Origin: Myxococcota bacterium
GTDB lineage: Bacteria; Myxococcota_A; UBA796; JAFGLY01
DNA length: 40,920 bases
NCBI GenBank assembly: GCA_024276675.1
Contig: JAJRWT010000083.1
Location: 1 to 40,920 of the forward strand
Direction: 5' to 3'
Below the pieces are notes generated by a model. The model was not told where the DNA came from. It was given only the letters and a program-made list of their open reading frames with translations, and did not search any database. Positions 23,840 to 32,861 of the stretch are shown here, piece after piece (positions within the stretch are counted from its first letter, which is position 1; every line of letters starts with the position of its first letter). A program made the translations under genes and the position numbers.

Positions 23840-25468
23840 CTCGGTTCCTGGCCGGCGCCTCCTCGCCACCATCAGCAGACCCAGGACAGCGGCGCTCCAC
23901 CAGGAAAACGGGGCCTGGGCGCTCCCACAGCGGCAGGGAATGCGATTGCCCGGCTCTTCGGCGCCGGTGAGGCAGTCCGATTCACCAGCACCGAAGATGC
24001 CCGGAGTTCCCCAGTTGGATCGTTCGTCGTCGCTGAGATCCGTTATTGGTTGCTGGGTATAGGATGCAGTACACCATGCGTCGCGGCTGTCGTTGGCCTC
24101 GGCATAGGATGCCGCGTTGGAAGCTGGGTCCAGCATCAGAGCCACCCCGTCCTGGGAGTCCTGGGTCTCGGCGTTGAAGTCGAAGGCGTCAACCAGTACA
24201 TCGCCCATCCCACCTCCAGAGTCGTCCACCAGGCAATGCAGCTCCAGGCGCAGGTCGGTGCTGTTGGAAAGGGAGCCCAGGCCCACGTCCAGCTCGCCGG
24301 AGGAACACAGGGTGCCGGGGGCGGGCTCATAGCCGGTATCGCCCTGGTCGTAGAGACAGTCGTCTATTGCCATGACCAGGGCCTGGCCAGGCGAGATGGT
24401 GACGAGTTGGGTCGATACCACGAACCAGCTACTGGAGAGGCTCCAGGCATCGCCCCCGCTGTCAGGCTCGTCGGAAAGCTTGTAGAGTTCCAGGGTACAG
24501 TTGTTCAGGTGCCTGTCTCCCGTGCCGTCGTAGAGGCTGGTGTCGGCGGCCAGGCTGCTTAGTTCGATCCACTCGGCGCTGCCATCGGGGTCGGCCATGA
24601 CCTCGGTGAAGACCAGCTCTCCTTCCAGGGAAGCGTATACTTCGCTGCAATCGTTCTGTGCCCCCGGTGTACCCAGCCCCTTGTAGAAGTTGACCGTGAG
24701 GTCACCGGTGTCGGCGTCGTCGGGGTAGACCAGGCCATATTCGTCGGGAACCCAGTATGTGCCGGAGCCGTCACCGCCTTCCACGGGGAAGCTCCACACA
24801 CCGCTCTCCCGGGTCACGTCATCGTTGTGGGCGGCCTCGTACACACAAGCTTGAACGGCACATTTCCCGGGGTAGAGTGCCTGGTCGCAGCCGTTGTCCA
24901 GGTCTTCGTCCCACGCGATGGTGACTTCGTCCACCAGCACCTGGCCCTCTCCCGGCTCCAGGCAGGTGCCCGGGGCGTCGCTCTCTCCGCACAGCAGGCA
25001 GATACGCTCTGAGTCCCCTGTGATCTCGCCCGAATAGAGCATGTCGGCGTGCGCGGTGCACTCGCTGCCGTCTTCGTTCCAGGCCACGCAGTCCACCGAT
25101 GAATCGTCTCCACCGGTCTTGCAGCTATTGGTGTTGCGCGCAAAGAGCGCGGGCATGCTGGAGTCGTGGGTCGCGGCCAGCGTAAAATCATCGTCGCTGC
25201 TCTCGATGGTCTTGCAGGAGAATTCCGTGGAAAGCGAAGATTCCGAGGGACCGATGCAGAGCTGGCATGTGGAGAGATCCAGGTCGTCACCCGACCTGTT
25301 TACCATCTCGAACCACTCGCAGTAGTAGACATAGCCCCCCTCAGGCGCGATCTCCGAGAACACCAGGTCGCCCGTGGTGGGAGTCACGGCCAACGCGGGT
25401 GTGGCATGAAAGGCCAGTATTGCCCAGAGAAAAGAAAAAAACACCTGGAAGACAACTTGCCGTCTCAT
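23831..25468 (-). CDS. Secreted lamin-tail-domain (LTD) protein with C-terminal anchor, B
   Basis: A 545-residue exported protein with a signal peptide (FFSFLWAILAFHATPALA, cut before VTPTT). Two regions fit LTD-type beta domains: GDLVFSEIAPEGG with CEWFEMVNRSG and a later GELVFTEVMADPDGSAEWIEL. It is Cys-, Asp- and Ser-rich, as in extracellular proteins. The C terminus reads PCRCG, then a hydrophobic WW helix, then ARRRRP, like a MYXO-CTERM-type sorting signal. It is a clear paralogue of the first gene of the operon (shared RHLNNC/DRHLNNC, CVxWNEDGxxCTA, PGEG). The start ATG at 25468 has GGAGG and overlaps the upstream stop (TGATG). LTDs bind DNA or protein surfaces and in bacteria are often linked to nucleases. 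It is last in the operon. Confidence 0.82.
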   Translation of the reverse strand: MRRQVVFQVFFSFLWAILAFHATPALAVTPTTGDLVFSEIAPEGGYVYYCEWFEMVNRSGDDLDLSTCQLCIGPSESSLSTEFSCKTIESSDDDFTLAATHDSSMPALFARNTNSCKTGGDDSSVDCVAWNEDGSECTAHADMLYSGEITGDSERICLLCGESDAPGTCLEPGEGQVLVDEVTIAWDEDLDNGCDQALYPGKCAVQACVYEAAHNDDVTRESGVWSFPVEGGDGSGTYWVPDEYGLVYPDDADTGDLTVNFYKGLGTPGAQNDCSEVYASLEGELVFTEVMADPDGSAEWIELSSLAADTSLYDGTGDRHLNNCTLELYKLSDEPDSGGDAWSLSSSWFVVSTQLVTISPGQALVMAIDDCLYDQGDTGYEPAPGTLCSSGELDVGLGSLSNSTDLRLELHCLVDDSGGGMGDVLVDAFDFNAETQDSQDGVALMLDPASNAASYAEANDSRDAWCTASYTQQPITDLSDDERSNWGTPGIFGAGESDCLTGAEEPGNRIPCRCGSAQAPFSWWSAAVLGLLMVARRRRPGTEEP

Positions 25469-27747
25469 CAGAACCTCCACTCGAAAGTGGCCTTGACCTG
25501 ACCATAGAGCGGCCCTGCTTCGGCCAGGGGCGCGTCGCCGGAGTCGCCGGAGGACGAACCGCAGACATCGTCGGGGCTCACCAGGCTCCCCTGGTCACAC
25601 CAGCCCTCCCACCATGACTCGGGATCCGCCAGGTCCCTTCCCAGGGTACCTCGCAGGAGGAACTTCATGCGCCTGGGCAGCTTCTGGTCGAGCTGGGCAT
25701 ATCCTTCTACGTAGCGGGCGCCCGAGTCGCCGTAGAGATCTTCGTCTTCGTAACGATAGCGCAGGGTCAGAGCCGTGCTGGCGGTGATGCTCAGCTTGGC
25801 CTTCACCCACCAGTAGTGGCCCACCTGGAACCAGTAGTCGCAGTAGTCTTCGGCGAAGGGGTAGAGGTATGCGGCGTCTTCGTAGATGCGCTTGTAGAGG
25901 CCGCTCAACGTGGTGCGCGGAATCAGCTCCGCCTTCAACTGCACACCCACGTAGCTCTTGGTGCCCGCGTACTCGCTGTAGTCTTCTTCGGTCACCGTCT
26001 CGTAGTAGGATTCGTCGGTGGTGTCGTACACGGTGGATGCGTCGGAATAGCCCGAGCTGTCGCCGTAGACTTCAGCCCAGGACTCGCCGCCGTATTCCAT
26101 GCCACGACCGGACTTGGAGAGATCCCGGTCCTTGCGATCCCCGAAAACAGTGATGGAGAAAGCCTTTATCGGGGTCAATTCCACGCGCCCATACGCTTCC
26201 ATGTTCCAGATGCCGTTGAGTGACATGCGCTGCCAGATGTCGAACATGAATCGCGTGGAGATCCAACCGGTGGGATCCACCTGGGCCTTGACGCGGGCTC
26301 CCTGCTCGTCGCGGTCCCTCATGCCACCGTATTCGTCGGCGTTGGCCAGGCCCCGGGCGTGGGGGTTGTCGAAATCGGTGGCATAGGAGCGAAGCGAGGC
26401 TTCCACTTCGCCCAGATGTACATCGGCGATGGCCTTCAGCAGAGCGCCGTTCCCGCCGGTGAAGGAATGGGAAACCTCACCCAGGAGGTCCACCAGGCCC
26501 AGACTCCAGGCGGCATTGATCCCCACCGCACCGAAGAGGTCATCCACCGGGTAGTCGCTGTCCATGATGAGGTAGTCCTGCCCCGGAACACCGGGCACCA
26601 CGGCCATGTCAAGGTGGCCAAGGTAGGCGGTGAGGCCGACGTGGGCGTCGTCCGAGAAGCGCAGGGTGGCGTTGGCTCCCAGCACGTCTTCGCGGTAGGC
26701 GTTGGGTATGGTCATGTACTTGGCGGTTTTCCACTGACCGTCGGATGATATCTTGATTGTCGGGGAACTCAGGTCTTCCACCAGGGGGTCCACTTCCACA
26801 CCGTCGGAGGTGGACAAGAAGTACTGGTAGGCATCGTAGAGCCACGAGGATGCGAACACGGTGCTGTCAAGGCTCATTCGCTCCCCCAGCCCCAGGTTGT
26901 GGACCCTGATGGCTCCGCCGAAGAGCCCCTTGCGCACGCTCAAACTGTCGGTGCCGGTCACCGTCAGGTCCTCGTAGAAGCCGTGGGGATGGGTACGGTT
27001 GGTGTCGTCGAATGTGAGCCCCACGCCGAAGCCGGCGGTGTAACTGCCCAGAAGCCCCTCGGTGCGAAGCCCTTCCCGGGAGACATATGCCTTGCCGAAT
27101 TCCAGCATCGGCGAGGCGTAGGTGGCGTACAGGGTGCGGCTGTCGGGATCGTACTCCATCCAGTTGATACCTTCCCGGGCCAGGCCCAGGAAGCCGACGT
27201 TCCACTTGCGCTGGTACTGTACCCTGGCGGAAACGTAGGTATCCGGCCATTTTTCGTAGCCAAGCTGGGCAGCGCTCAAGCTGGAGCTGCTGTAGGAGGA
27301 CTCGTCCACCTGTTCGAAGTTCATGATGCTTCGAGCCCGCACCTTGCCCCGGATGGCTCCGCGCTTGCGCTCCCTGGGGGGCAACGGGGGCTGCACCTCG
27401 GCGAAGAAGGTGACCTGGTCCAGGATCTCCTGGGTCATGCCATCGATTCGCAGGAGATCCTGCAAAGATGTAAAGGGCCCGTTTTCCTTGCGATCAGCGA
27501 CGATGGCCTTCGCCAGGGTGATGGTGATCCCGGGAAGGTCATAGAGGTCGTTCCTGCGCATCTTGTTGAGATCCATGGGATCGTTCAGCAGCTCTATGAG
27601 CGTGTCCAGGTCCGACTCTTCCATGACGCCATCGGAGTAGAGGGACTGGAGATCTTCTTCGTTGTTGGCGTAGATGGGCGTGGGGTAGACCTTGGCTCGT
27701 GCTCCCGACACGAGGAGCAGGATTCCCGCAATACCGGAGATGGTCAT
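25468..27747 (-). CDS. Outer-membrane beta-barrel with N-terminal ComEA-like helix-hairpin-helix
   Basis: A 759-residue protein with a signal peptide (MTISGIAGILLLVSGARA). Residues ~58-112 form a helix-hairpin-helix DNA-binding module (DLYDLPGITITLAKAIVADR followed by LLRIDGMTQEIL), like that of the competence protein ComEA. The remaining ~630 residues are rich in alternating aromatic/polar strands and end in ATFEWRF, the terminal Phe typical of outer-membrane beta-barrels. HhH-barrel fusions are known in other bacteria but have no settled function. The ATG at 27747 has GGGGGGATTG upstream; the stop of the PLD gene is 2 nt before it. This would place DNA-binding capacity at the outer membrane. 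Confidence 0.82.
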   Translation of the reverse strand: MTISGIAGILLLVSGARAKVYPTPIYANNEEDLQSLYSDGVMEESDLDTLIELLNDPMDLNKMRRNDLYDLPGITITLAKAIVADRKENGPFTSLQDLLRIDGMTQEILDQVTFFAEVQPPLPPRERKRGAIRGKVRARSIMNFEQVDESSYSSSSLSAAQLGYEKWPDTYVSARVQYQRKWNVGFLGLAREGINWMEYDPDSRTLYATYASPMLEFGKAYVSREGLRTEGLLGSYTAGFGVGLTFDDTNRTHPHGFYEDLTVTGTDSLSVRKGLFGGAIRVHNLGLGERMSLDSTVFASSWLYDAYQYFLSTSDGVEVDPLVEDLSSPTIKISSDGQWKTAKYMTIPNAYREDVLGANATLRFSDDAHVGLTAYLGHLDMAVVPGVPGQDYLIMDSDYPVDDLFGAVGINAAWSLGLVDLLGEVSHSFTGGNGALLKAIADVHLGEVEASLRSYATDFDNPHARGLANADEYGGMRDRDEQGARVKAQVDPTGWISTRFMFDIWQRMSLNGIWNMEAYGRVELTPIKAFSITVFGDRKDRDLSKSGRGMEYGGESWAEVYGDSSGYSDASTVYDTTDESYYETVTEEDYSEYAGTKSYVGVQLKAELIPRTTLSGLYKRIYEDAAYLYPFAEDYCDYWFQVGHYWWVKAKLSITASTALTLRYRYEDEDLYGDSGARYVEGYAQLDQKLPRRMKFLLRGTLGRDLADPESWWEGWCDQGSLVSPDDVCGSSSGDSGDAPLAEAGPLYGQVKATFEWRF

Positions 27748-27749
27748 CT

Positions 27750-28358
27750 TCAATCCCCCCACTGGTAGTCGGAGAAGTCGGTACACTCGGCCCAGATTCG
27801 CTCGAAGGCATCGTCGTAGGAAGCGGCCAGGGCCTTGTCGTGCAGGACGAGGAGGTTTTCCCAGTTGTCTTCGGTTGCGTTGGACGTGTAGTTGTATGAC
27901 CCGGTGAGCACCGTTGCGCCGTCCAGGATCATGAACTTGTTGTGCATGGAGGCATAGGGGTCGGAGGTGTTCAACCCTTCGCAGATCCTCACCTGTATGT
28001 GTTCGCGTTCATCGAGATCACCCAGGTTCTCGAAACTGGTGGAACTTGCATATGGCGAGGCCTGGTCGGAGTCGGAGCAGAGCTGCACGGGCACCCGGCG
28101 GTCGTCCAGCGAAAGGATCTCGTCGTACACGGCGCCGTTGCCGGCTCCCAGGGAAAAGGAGTAGACAGCGGCGTGGAGGAACTCGGTGGTGGCCGCGATC
28201 TCATCGGCGGCACGCTGATCCAGGTTGTCTTCGTCGCTGAAGAATGCGTATGTGGAGGAGCAGCCCGAGGTGGCCATGACCCCCGCCAACAGGATGGAGA
28301 TCAGGGGCGCTGAGCCATCGTCCAACTCAGACATGCTTCGCCTGGAATAGCTGGTCAT
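27750..28358 (-). CDS. Single-HKD phospholipase-D/nuclease-like lipoprotein
   Basis: A 202-residue protein with a hydrophobic N-terminal stretch (LISILLAGVMATSGC) whose Cys could be a lipoprotein attachment site. It carries one complete HKD motif, MHNKFMILDGATVLTGSYN (H-x-K-x4-D, then G-S-x-N). One-motif PLD proteins usually dimerise and include nonspecific nucleases of the Nuc/BfiI type and mitochondrial Zucchini-like proteins; phospholipase activity is the alternative. The start ATG at 28358 overlaps the upstream TGA (ATGA) and has AAGGAAG at good spacing. Second gene of the four-gene operon. Confidence 0.85.
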   Translation of the reverse strand: MTSYSRRSMSELDDGSAPLISILLAGVMATSGCSSTYAFFSDEDNLDQRAADEIAATTEFLHAAVYSFSLGAGNGAVYDEILSLDDRRVPVQLCSDSDQASPYASSTSFENLGDLDEREHIQVRICEGLNTSDPYASMHNKFMILDGATVLTGSYNYTSNATEDNWENLLVLHDKALAASYDDAFERIWAECTDFSDYQWGD

Positions 28359-30088
28359 GGGACACTTCCTTTTTGCTGGGAATCAGGATCAATCGGGGGC
28401 TTCTTGCGCCTGGCCGTGGATACCGCCAGCCAGGTCATGAGCAGCACGGGCCACCAGGCATTGGGGGAATCCACCGTGCCGCAGCGGCAGGGATAGTCCC
28501 ACTCGCTCTCGTACCTGACGTCGATGTCCGGGGGACAGCCGGGATCATCGTCGAAGAATGTGAAGGGCGTGCCGTAGTTGCAGTAGCAGGCGTCAGGGCT
28601 TCCTGTGTCTTCAGCGTCGGCAAAATATGCCCAGTAGGCTTCGTCGCTCAACTCCGGGATCAGATCATAGAGCAGCGAGGACTGGCACCAGTTGTCGGAG
28701 ATGTCGTTGGACTGGTCGTAGGGAGCGCCGGAGCCGGAGTCCAACCTCCTTGACCTGCCATCGAGGTCATCGTCGTCGTCCAGGTAGTACTCGAAAGAGT
28801 CGATTTCAGTCAGCACGCTCTCTGCTCCCGTTGAGATGGGACAGGAGAGCACCAGGCGAAAACTGGCGGGGGCGGACATGATGTAGCTGCCCAGGTTTGT
28901 GAGGAACTCTCCACGGGGACAAAAGTTGTTGTCGCTCACGGAGTCCGCCCCTTCTTCAGTGATGAACACGCATTGCCTGGCAGCAATCACCATGGACTCT
29001 TCCCTGGAGATGGTGAGCAGGTCGCCGTAGGTGAAGGTGTAGGAATCGCCGAGGGTCCACTGGGAGCCGCTGTCGTCAGGGGCGTCCTTGTATATGTCCA
29101 GCACGCAGTTGTTGAGATGGCGGTCGGTGGGCTCGGCGCCCTCTACGTCGCAGGTGGCGTCGCTGACAGCGCTTGTGATCTCCATCCATTCCGCCGCGTC
29201 GGAAGGAGGGTTGGGCTCCCCCATGACCTCGGAGAAAAAGAGTTCGCCGGGCTGGGGAGTGCAGAAGTCCGTACACTCGTTGGGAGCGGCGGGAGTGCCC
29301 AGCGCCGGCACGAACTTGGTCCACTGGCCGTATGTCTCGGGGACGTAGTAGATTGTGGAATCCGAAGAGTCTTCCAGCGGCAGCGACCAAAGGTCGGTAT
29401 CACCCAGAATGACTTCGTCGTTGGCGTCGGCATCGGTGGTGCAGCTCTGGACGGCGCAATCGCCCAGGTCTTCATAGCCCCTGTCTATGCAGGATGGTTT
29501 GATATCTGCGTCCCAATCCACATAGACCTCGTCTATGATGGTGTCTCCTTCGCCTGGTGCCAGGCAGTCGCCGGAGCCGTCACCACCGCAGATCAGACAG
29601 AAAAGCTGCTCGTAGGAACCGGACAAGGAGATCCCCTCGTAGGTGAACGTCGGTGCTGCCGTGCACTCGGTGCCATCTTCGTTCCAGCCGACACAGTCCA
29701 CGGTGACCTTGTCGTCCATGCGACAAGAAGGAGTGTCCCTGGCCAGGAGGGCTGGGTTGTCTTCGTCGAACTCGGCTCCAAGTACAACAGATGCCGGGTC
29801 GGCGCCGATGCTCTTGCAGGTGAAGTCGTCGGTTCCGTCGGACTTCCCCTCGCAGAGCCGGCACTGTTCCAGCTCCAGATCCTGCCCCGAAGTATTCACG
29901 AGTTCGAACCACTGGCACAGCCAACTCGAAGTGCCGGAGGTGGCCAGCTCGTAGAAAACCAGGTCGCCCCGGCCGGGAACTGCCGCCCGGGCGCTACCCA
30001 CCAATATCGCCCAGGTACAGGCCGCCAACAGGTAATGTACGAAAAAATGCCGCGATGAAAATCGACCCGTCCACACAGAAGAGAACAT
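28355..30088 (-). CDS. Secreted lamin-tail-domain (LTD) protein with C-terminal anchor, A
   Basis: A 577-residue exported protein, first in the operon. The signal peptide ends in SARA before AVPG. The first LTD-like region is GDLVFYELATSG with CQWFELVNTSGQDLELEQC, the second GELFFSEVMGEPNPPSDAAE with WMEI. It is acidic and Cys-rich. Its C terminus is YPCRCGTVDSPNAWW, then a hydrophobic helix and ARRKK plus a short polar tail, matching the anchor of the paralogue LTD B. The start ATG at 30088 has AAGGAG six bases upstream. It is transcribed divergently from the TMTC-like gene. Surface display is likely; DNA or protein binding is inferred from the LTD fold. Confidence 0.82.
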   Translation of the reverse strand: MFSSVWTGRFSSRHFFVHYLLAACTWAILVGSARAAVPGRGDLVFYELATSGTSSWLCQWFELVNTSGQDLELEQCRLCEGKSDGTDDFTCKSIGADPASVVLGAEFDEDNPALLARDTPSCRMDDKVTVDCVGWNEDGTECTAAPTFTYEGISLSGSYEQLFCLICGGDGSGDCLAPGEGDTIIDEVYVDWDADIKPSCIDRGYEDLGDCAVQSCTTDADANDEVILGDTDLWSLPLEDSSDSTIYYVPETYGQWTKFVPALGTPAAPNECTDFCTPQPGELFFSEVMGEPNPPSDAAEWMEITSAVSDATCDVEGAEPTDRHLNNCVLDIYKDAPDDSGSQWTLGDSYTFTYGDLLTISREESMVIAARQCVFITEEGADSVSDNNFCPRGEFLTNLGSYIMSAPASFRLVLSCPISTGAESVLTEIDSFEYYLDDDDDLDGRSRRLDSGSGAPYDQSNDISDNWCQSSLLYDLIPELSDEAYWAYFADAEDTGSPDACYCNYGTPFTFFDDDPGCPPDIDVRYESEWDYPCRCGTVDSPNAWWPVLLMTWLAVSTARRKKPPIDPDSQQKGSVP

Positions 30089-30121
30089 GTCGGCTCCTTG
30101 AAGGCCACAGCTCGCTTGGTA

Positions 30122-30133
30122 CCATTTTGGTTC
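30122..30133. promoter_or_regulatory. Half-site similar to the palindrome at the operon's end
   Basis: In the 137-bp divergent intergenic region, CCATTTTGGTTC differs at one base from the right arm CCATTATGGTTC of the palindrome at 23828-23839. The four-gene operon would thus be flanked by similar elements. It may mark a common binding protein; chance is possible. Confidence 0.25.
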
Positions 30134-30225
30134 AGGAACTTGCTACCACAAGCGGGATCTCGACTCAAGCATTTTTTTTCAACTTTTTCCCCGCCGGTTC
30201 AGAACAGCCGGAGAACCAGTTAGCT

Positions 30226-31932
30226 ATGGGCATCATGGCCGTGACCGAAAAAGCATCGTCACCACGTGCTCCTTCCTGGCTTCTCTCCCCACGGGTGCAG
30301 GTGTCGCTGCTATGCGCAGTGACCGCCGCCGCCTACCTGGGAGTCGTGGAAGCGGGCTTCGTGTGGGACGACCAGGCCATCGTGCTTGGAAACAGCCTCA
30401 CAGGCGACGTCTCGAACCTGTGGTCCCTGTTCGGGGCAGACCTGTGGAACGCCACCGGGTTGGACACGGGCACCGCCTACTACAGGCCGATGATGCTGCT
30501 CTCACTCATGGCGGACCGCATCTTCTTCGGCTTGAACGCCGCCGAGCACCACCTGCACTCGCTTGCCTGGCACCTGCTGGCCGTCGTCCTGCTGCACCGG
30601 CTGCTCCTTCGGCTCAGCTCTCCCCTTCCGGCCCTGGCGGGTGCCACGCTCTTCGCGCTGCACCCGGTGCAGAGCGAGGCCATCGTGTGGATCTCCGCAC
30701 GCAACGACCTCATGGCTGCCGCCTTCCTTCTGGCTGCACTGCTGCTTCTCCTGCCCGACAGGTGCAGCCCTCGCCGCCTGCTGGCAGGAAGCGCCTGCAC
30801 CCTGGCGGCCCTCCTCTCCAAGGAAAGCGCGATCCTGGCTCCCTTCCTGCTCCTGGCCCTGGACCTGGCAAGGCACGGAAGGCTCCGTGGGCCGCCACGA
30901 CACGCGGCGGCCTGGCTCGCCGTGGCCATCTACGTCTTCCTGCGCTTTTCGGCGGGAGTCCCCGGCGCGCCGTCCCCTCCCACCGAGGGGCTGCATCTCG
31001 TGCTGGATCGCTTTCCCCAGGTGATGGCCACTTACGGGCAGCTCCTGGCCTGGCCCTGGCCCCTGTCGGGGGGGCGTGACCTGGAGAGCCTCTCTCTCTC
31101 CCCCACGGCCACGGCCCTGGGGCTTCTCGTCCTGTTCCTCCTGGCGGCGCTGCTGCTCCTGCCCCGGGCCGGCAGAGCACTTGCCGCCGTGGGACTGACC
31201 TGGGCCGCTTTCACCTTTGCTCCCGCGCTGCTGGCCATCGCCTCCAAGGGCCTGCTGGGGGAACGCTACCTCTACCTGCCCATGGCCGGCCTGGCTCTCG
31301 CGACGGCATGTCCCCGGCGTCCCGTCCTCCTGGCGGCAATCCTGCTCTGGCCTCTTCCCTGGCTGGGAATAATCCACCTGCGCCTGCCCGACTGGAAAGA
31401 CGACGTCTCCCTCTGGAGCGCGGCCCTGCGTGACACGCCCAGCACCTACGTGCAGGCAGGCCTGGGCCACGCCTTGATGCACGCCGACAGACCCCTGGCT
31501 GCACACGCCCACTTTCGCCTGGCGATGGAGGGGCAGCCCCCCAGGACCGAAGCCTGTCCCAACGTCATCGGCTCGGCCCTGGCGGCGGGCCGTCCGGACC
31601 TGGCCGTGTCGGGGGCCGAGATGGCGGCTTCCCGCGGCTGCGACAGCCCCGTTTTCAACGGCTTCCGTTCAGTGGCCCTGGCCATGAACGGCGAATGGGA
31701 GCCGGCAGCGGCCCTGGCTTCCAGCAACCTGGACGATCCCGTGGGGCGTTCCGCCCTGGTGCTGGCCTCCTGGGGAATCGTGCGGGGAGACTGCGCCCCC
31801 TTCCGTCAACTAATCGGGGGACGGACCGACGCGGCACACTTGAAGGACCAGGTAATGCGAATATTGTTGCAGGGCGGCTATGAAACACTGGCTCGCAATC
31901 TCGCAGACGGAAGGGGATCATGCCCCCCATGA
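30226..31932 (+). CDS. TMTC-like GT-C membrane protein with C-terminal TPR-like region
   Basis: A 568-residue polytopic protein. The first loop has FVWDDQAIVLGN, followed by YYRPMMLLSLMADRIFFGLN, HHLHSLAWHL and ATLFALHPVQSEAIVWISAR with ND after it. This order is the hallmark of TMTC/GT105-type O-mannosyltransferase-like proteins, in which WDD is the catalytic acidic motif of the GT-C fold. After about ten membrane helices the C-terminal ~170 residues (from about DWKDDVSLWSAAL) form short helical repeats like TPRs, located outside the cytoplasm in the family. The ATG at 30226 has GGAG upstream; the frame opens further to 30055 but that part overlaps the divergent promoter. The glycan donor and acceptor are unknown. 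Confidence 0.82.
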   Translation: MGIMAVTEKASSPRAPSWLLSPRVQVSLLCAVTAAAYLGVVEAGFVWDDQAIVLGNSLTGDVSNLWSLFGADLWNATGLDTGTAYYRPMMLLSLMADRIFFGLNAAEHHLHSLAWHLLAVVLLHRLLLRLSSPLPALAGATLFALHPVQSEAIVWISARNDLMAAAFLLAALLLLLPDRCSPRRLLAGSACTLAALLSKESAILAPFLLLALDLARHGRLRGPPRHAAAWLAVAIYVFLRFSAGVPGAPSPPTEGLHLVLDRFPQVMATYGQLLAWPWPLSGGRDLESLSLSPTATALGLLVLFLLAALLLLPRAGRALAAVGLTWAAFTFAPALLAIASKGLLGERYLYLPMAGLALATACPRRPVLLAAILLWPLPWLGIIHLRLPDWKDDVSLWSAALRDTPSTYVQAGLGHALMHADRPLAAHAHFRLAMEGQPPRTEACPNVIGSALAAGRPDLAVSGAEMAASRGCDSPVFNGFRSVALAMNGEWEPAAALASSNLDDPVGRSALVLASWGIVRGDCAPFRQLIGGRTDAAHLKDQVMRILLQGGYETLARNLADGRGSCPP

Positions 31933-32813
31933 CCACGCCAACGGCTCTGTTGTCCATCGCCATCGCGGGAATGGCGCTGACCCATGTCTCCCACGTCTCC
32001 GCCGACCGGCAACGTCACGAAGTGAGCGCCGACGTGGAGTTGCTCTTTCTTCCCAGCGGCGCCACCACGAAGATCATCTCCATGGGCTACCACGAAGTTG
32101 TGGCCGACCTCTTCTGGATACGGAGCGTCCTGGTCTTCGGAGAACGCTGGGAGAAGGACGATCCCGCGGAGTGGGGCCCCTGGCTGGCCGGTCTGCTGAA
32201 GGCCATCGTCGAGCTGGACCCCGGTTGGCGCACGCCCTACTTCTACGGCGGAACCATGCTGCGCGTCATCGAAGACATCGATTCCTCCAACGAAATCTTC
32301 CTTGCAGCCACCCAGGCCCTCCCCGACGACCCCTTCTTCCCCTTCGCCCTTGGCATGAACGCCTATCTCTACCAGGACGACCCGATGGCAGCGGCCCGCT
32401 GGATCTCCAGGGCCGCCGAGCTGCCCGGCGCCCCATCCTGGTATAAGGCCGCCGCCGCGGGTTTCCTGGCCGAAAAGAACCAGCGCGCCACGGCAATCAG
32501 GTTCCTTCGCGAAGAACGCGATAGCACCTCCGACCCCCAGGTACACGAGATGCTGGACGAAAAGCTCAACGAACTCATGCACGATGAGCTGGCAGAAAAG
32601 CTGGAATCCCTTCGGCGGCAGTTCATGGAAAAAACCGGCAGAGACATCACCTCCATCCAACAGCTCGAGGATCTCACCACCACCTTCCCCCAGGATCCCC
32701 TGGGCGGAGAGTGGATACTGGCCAGCGATGGTAGAATTCGCTCCAGCATTCGCGAAGCTCGCGAGGCGGCCCGTGCCCGTGCCCGTGAACTCTCGCTCCT
32801 GAGGCGGCGATGA
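31920..32813 (+). CDS. TPR-type protein, exported
   Basis: A 297-residue protein with a hydrophobic N terminus (ALLSIAIAGMALTHV), likely a signal anchor. The body has SMGYHEVVADLFWIRSVLVF, LDPGWRTPYFYGGTML, and helical repeats with alternating Ala/Leu, as in a group of TPR proteins of unknown function found in deltaproteobacteria; these end, as here, in a DPLGGEW-type motif. The ATG at 31920 has AAGGGG at good spacing, and an in-frame ATG at 31929 would give an ATGA overlap with the upstream stop. Overlap with the TMTC-like gene indicates one transcript and perhaps a shared role in envelope glycan or protein modification. Confidence 0.75.
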   Translation: MPPMTTPTALLSIAIAGMALTHVSHVSADRQRHEVSADVELLFLPSGATTKIISMGYHEVVADLFWIRSVLVFGERWEKDDPAEWGPWLAGLLKAIVELDPGWRTPYFYGGTMLRVIEDIDSSNEIFLAATQALPDDPFFPFALGMNAYLYQDDPMAAARWISRAAELPGAPSWYKAAAAGFLAEKNQRATAIRFLREERDSTSDPQVHEMLDEKLNELMHDELAEKLESLRRQFMEKTGRDITSIQQLEDLTTTFPQDPLGGEWILASDGRIRSSIREAREAARARARELSLLRRR

Positions 32814-32861
32814 ATCCCCATGCGCCCCCTGAAGTCAGAGGCCATCAGAAGGAATCGTCCC

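Noticed and set aside
30172..30196. T-rich run as a terminator
   Set aside because: No stable hairpin precedes it and it lies in a divergent promoter region.
30055..30225. N-terminal extension of the TMTC-like gene
   Set aside because: It would overlap the start and ribosome-binding site of the divergent LTD gene, and its translation does not resemble the family.
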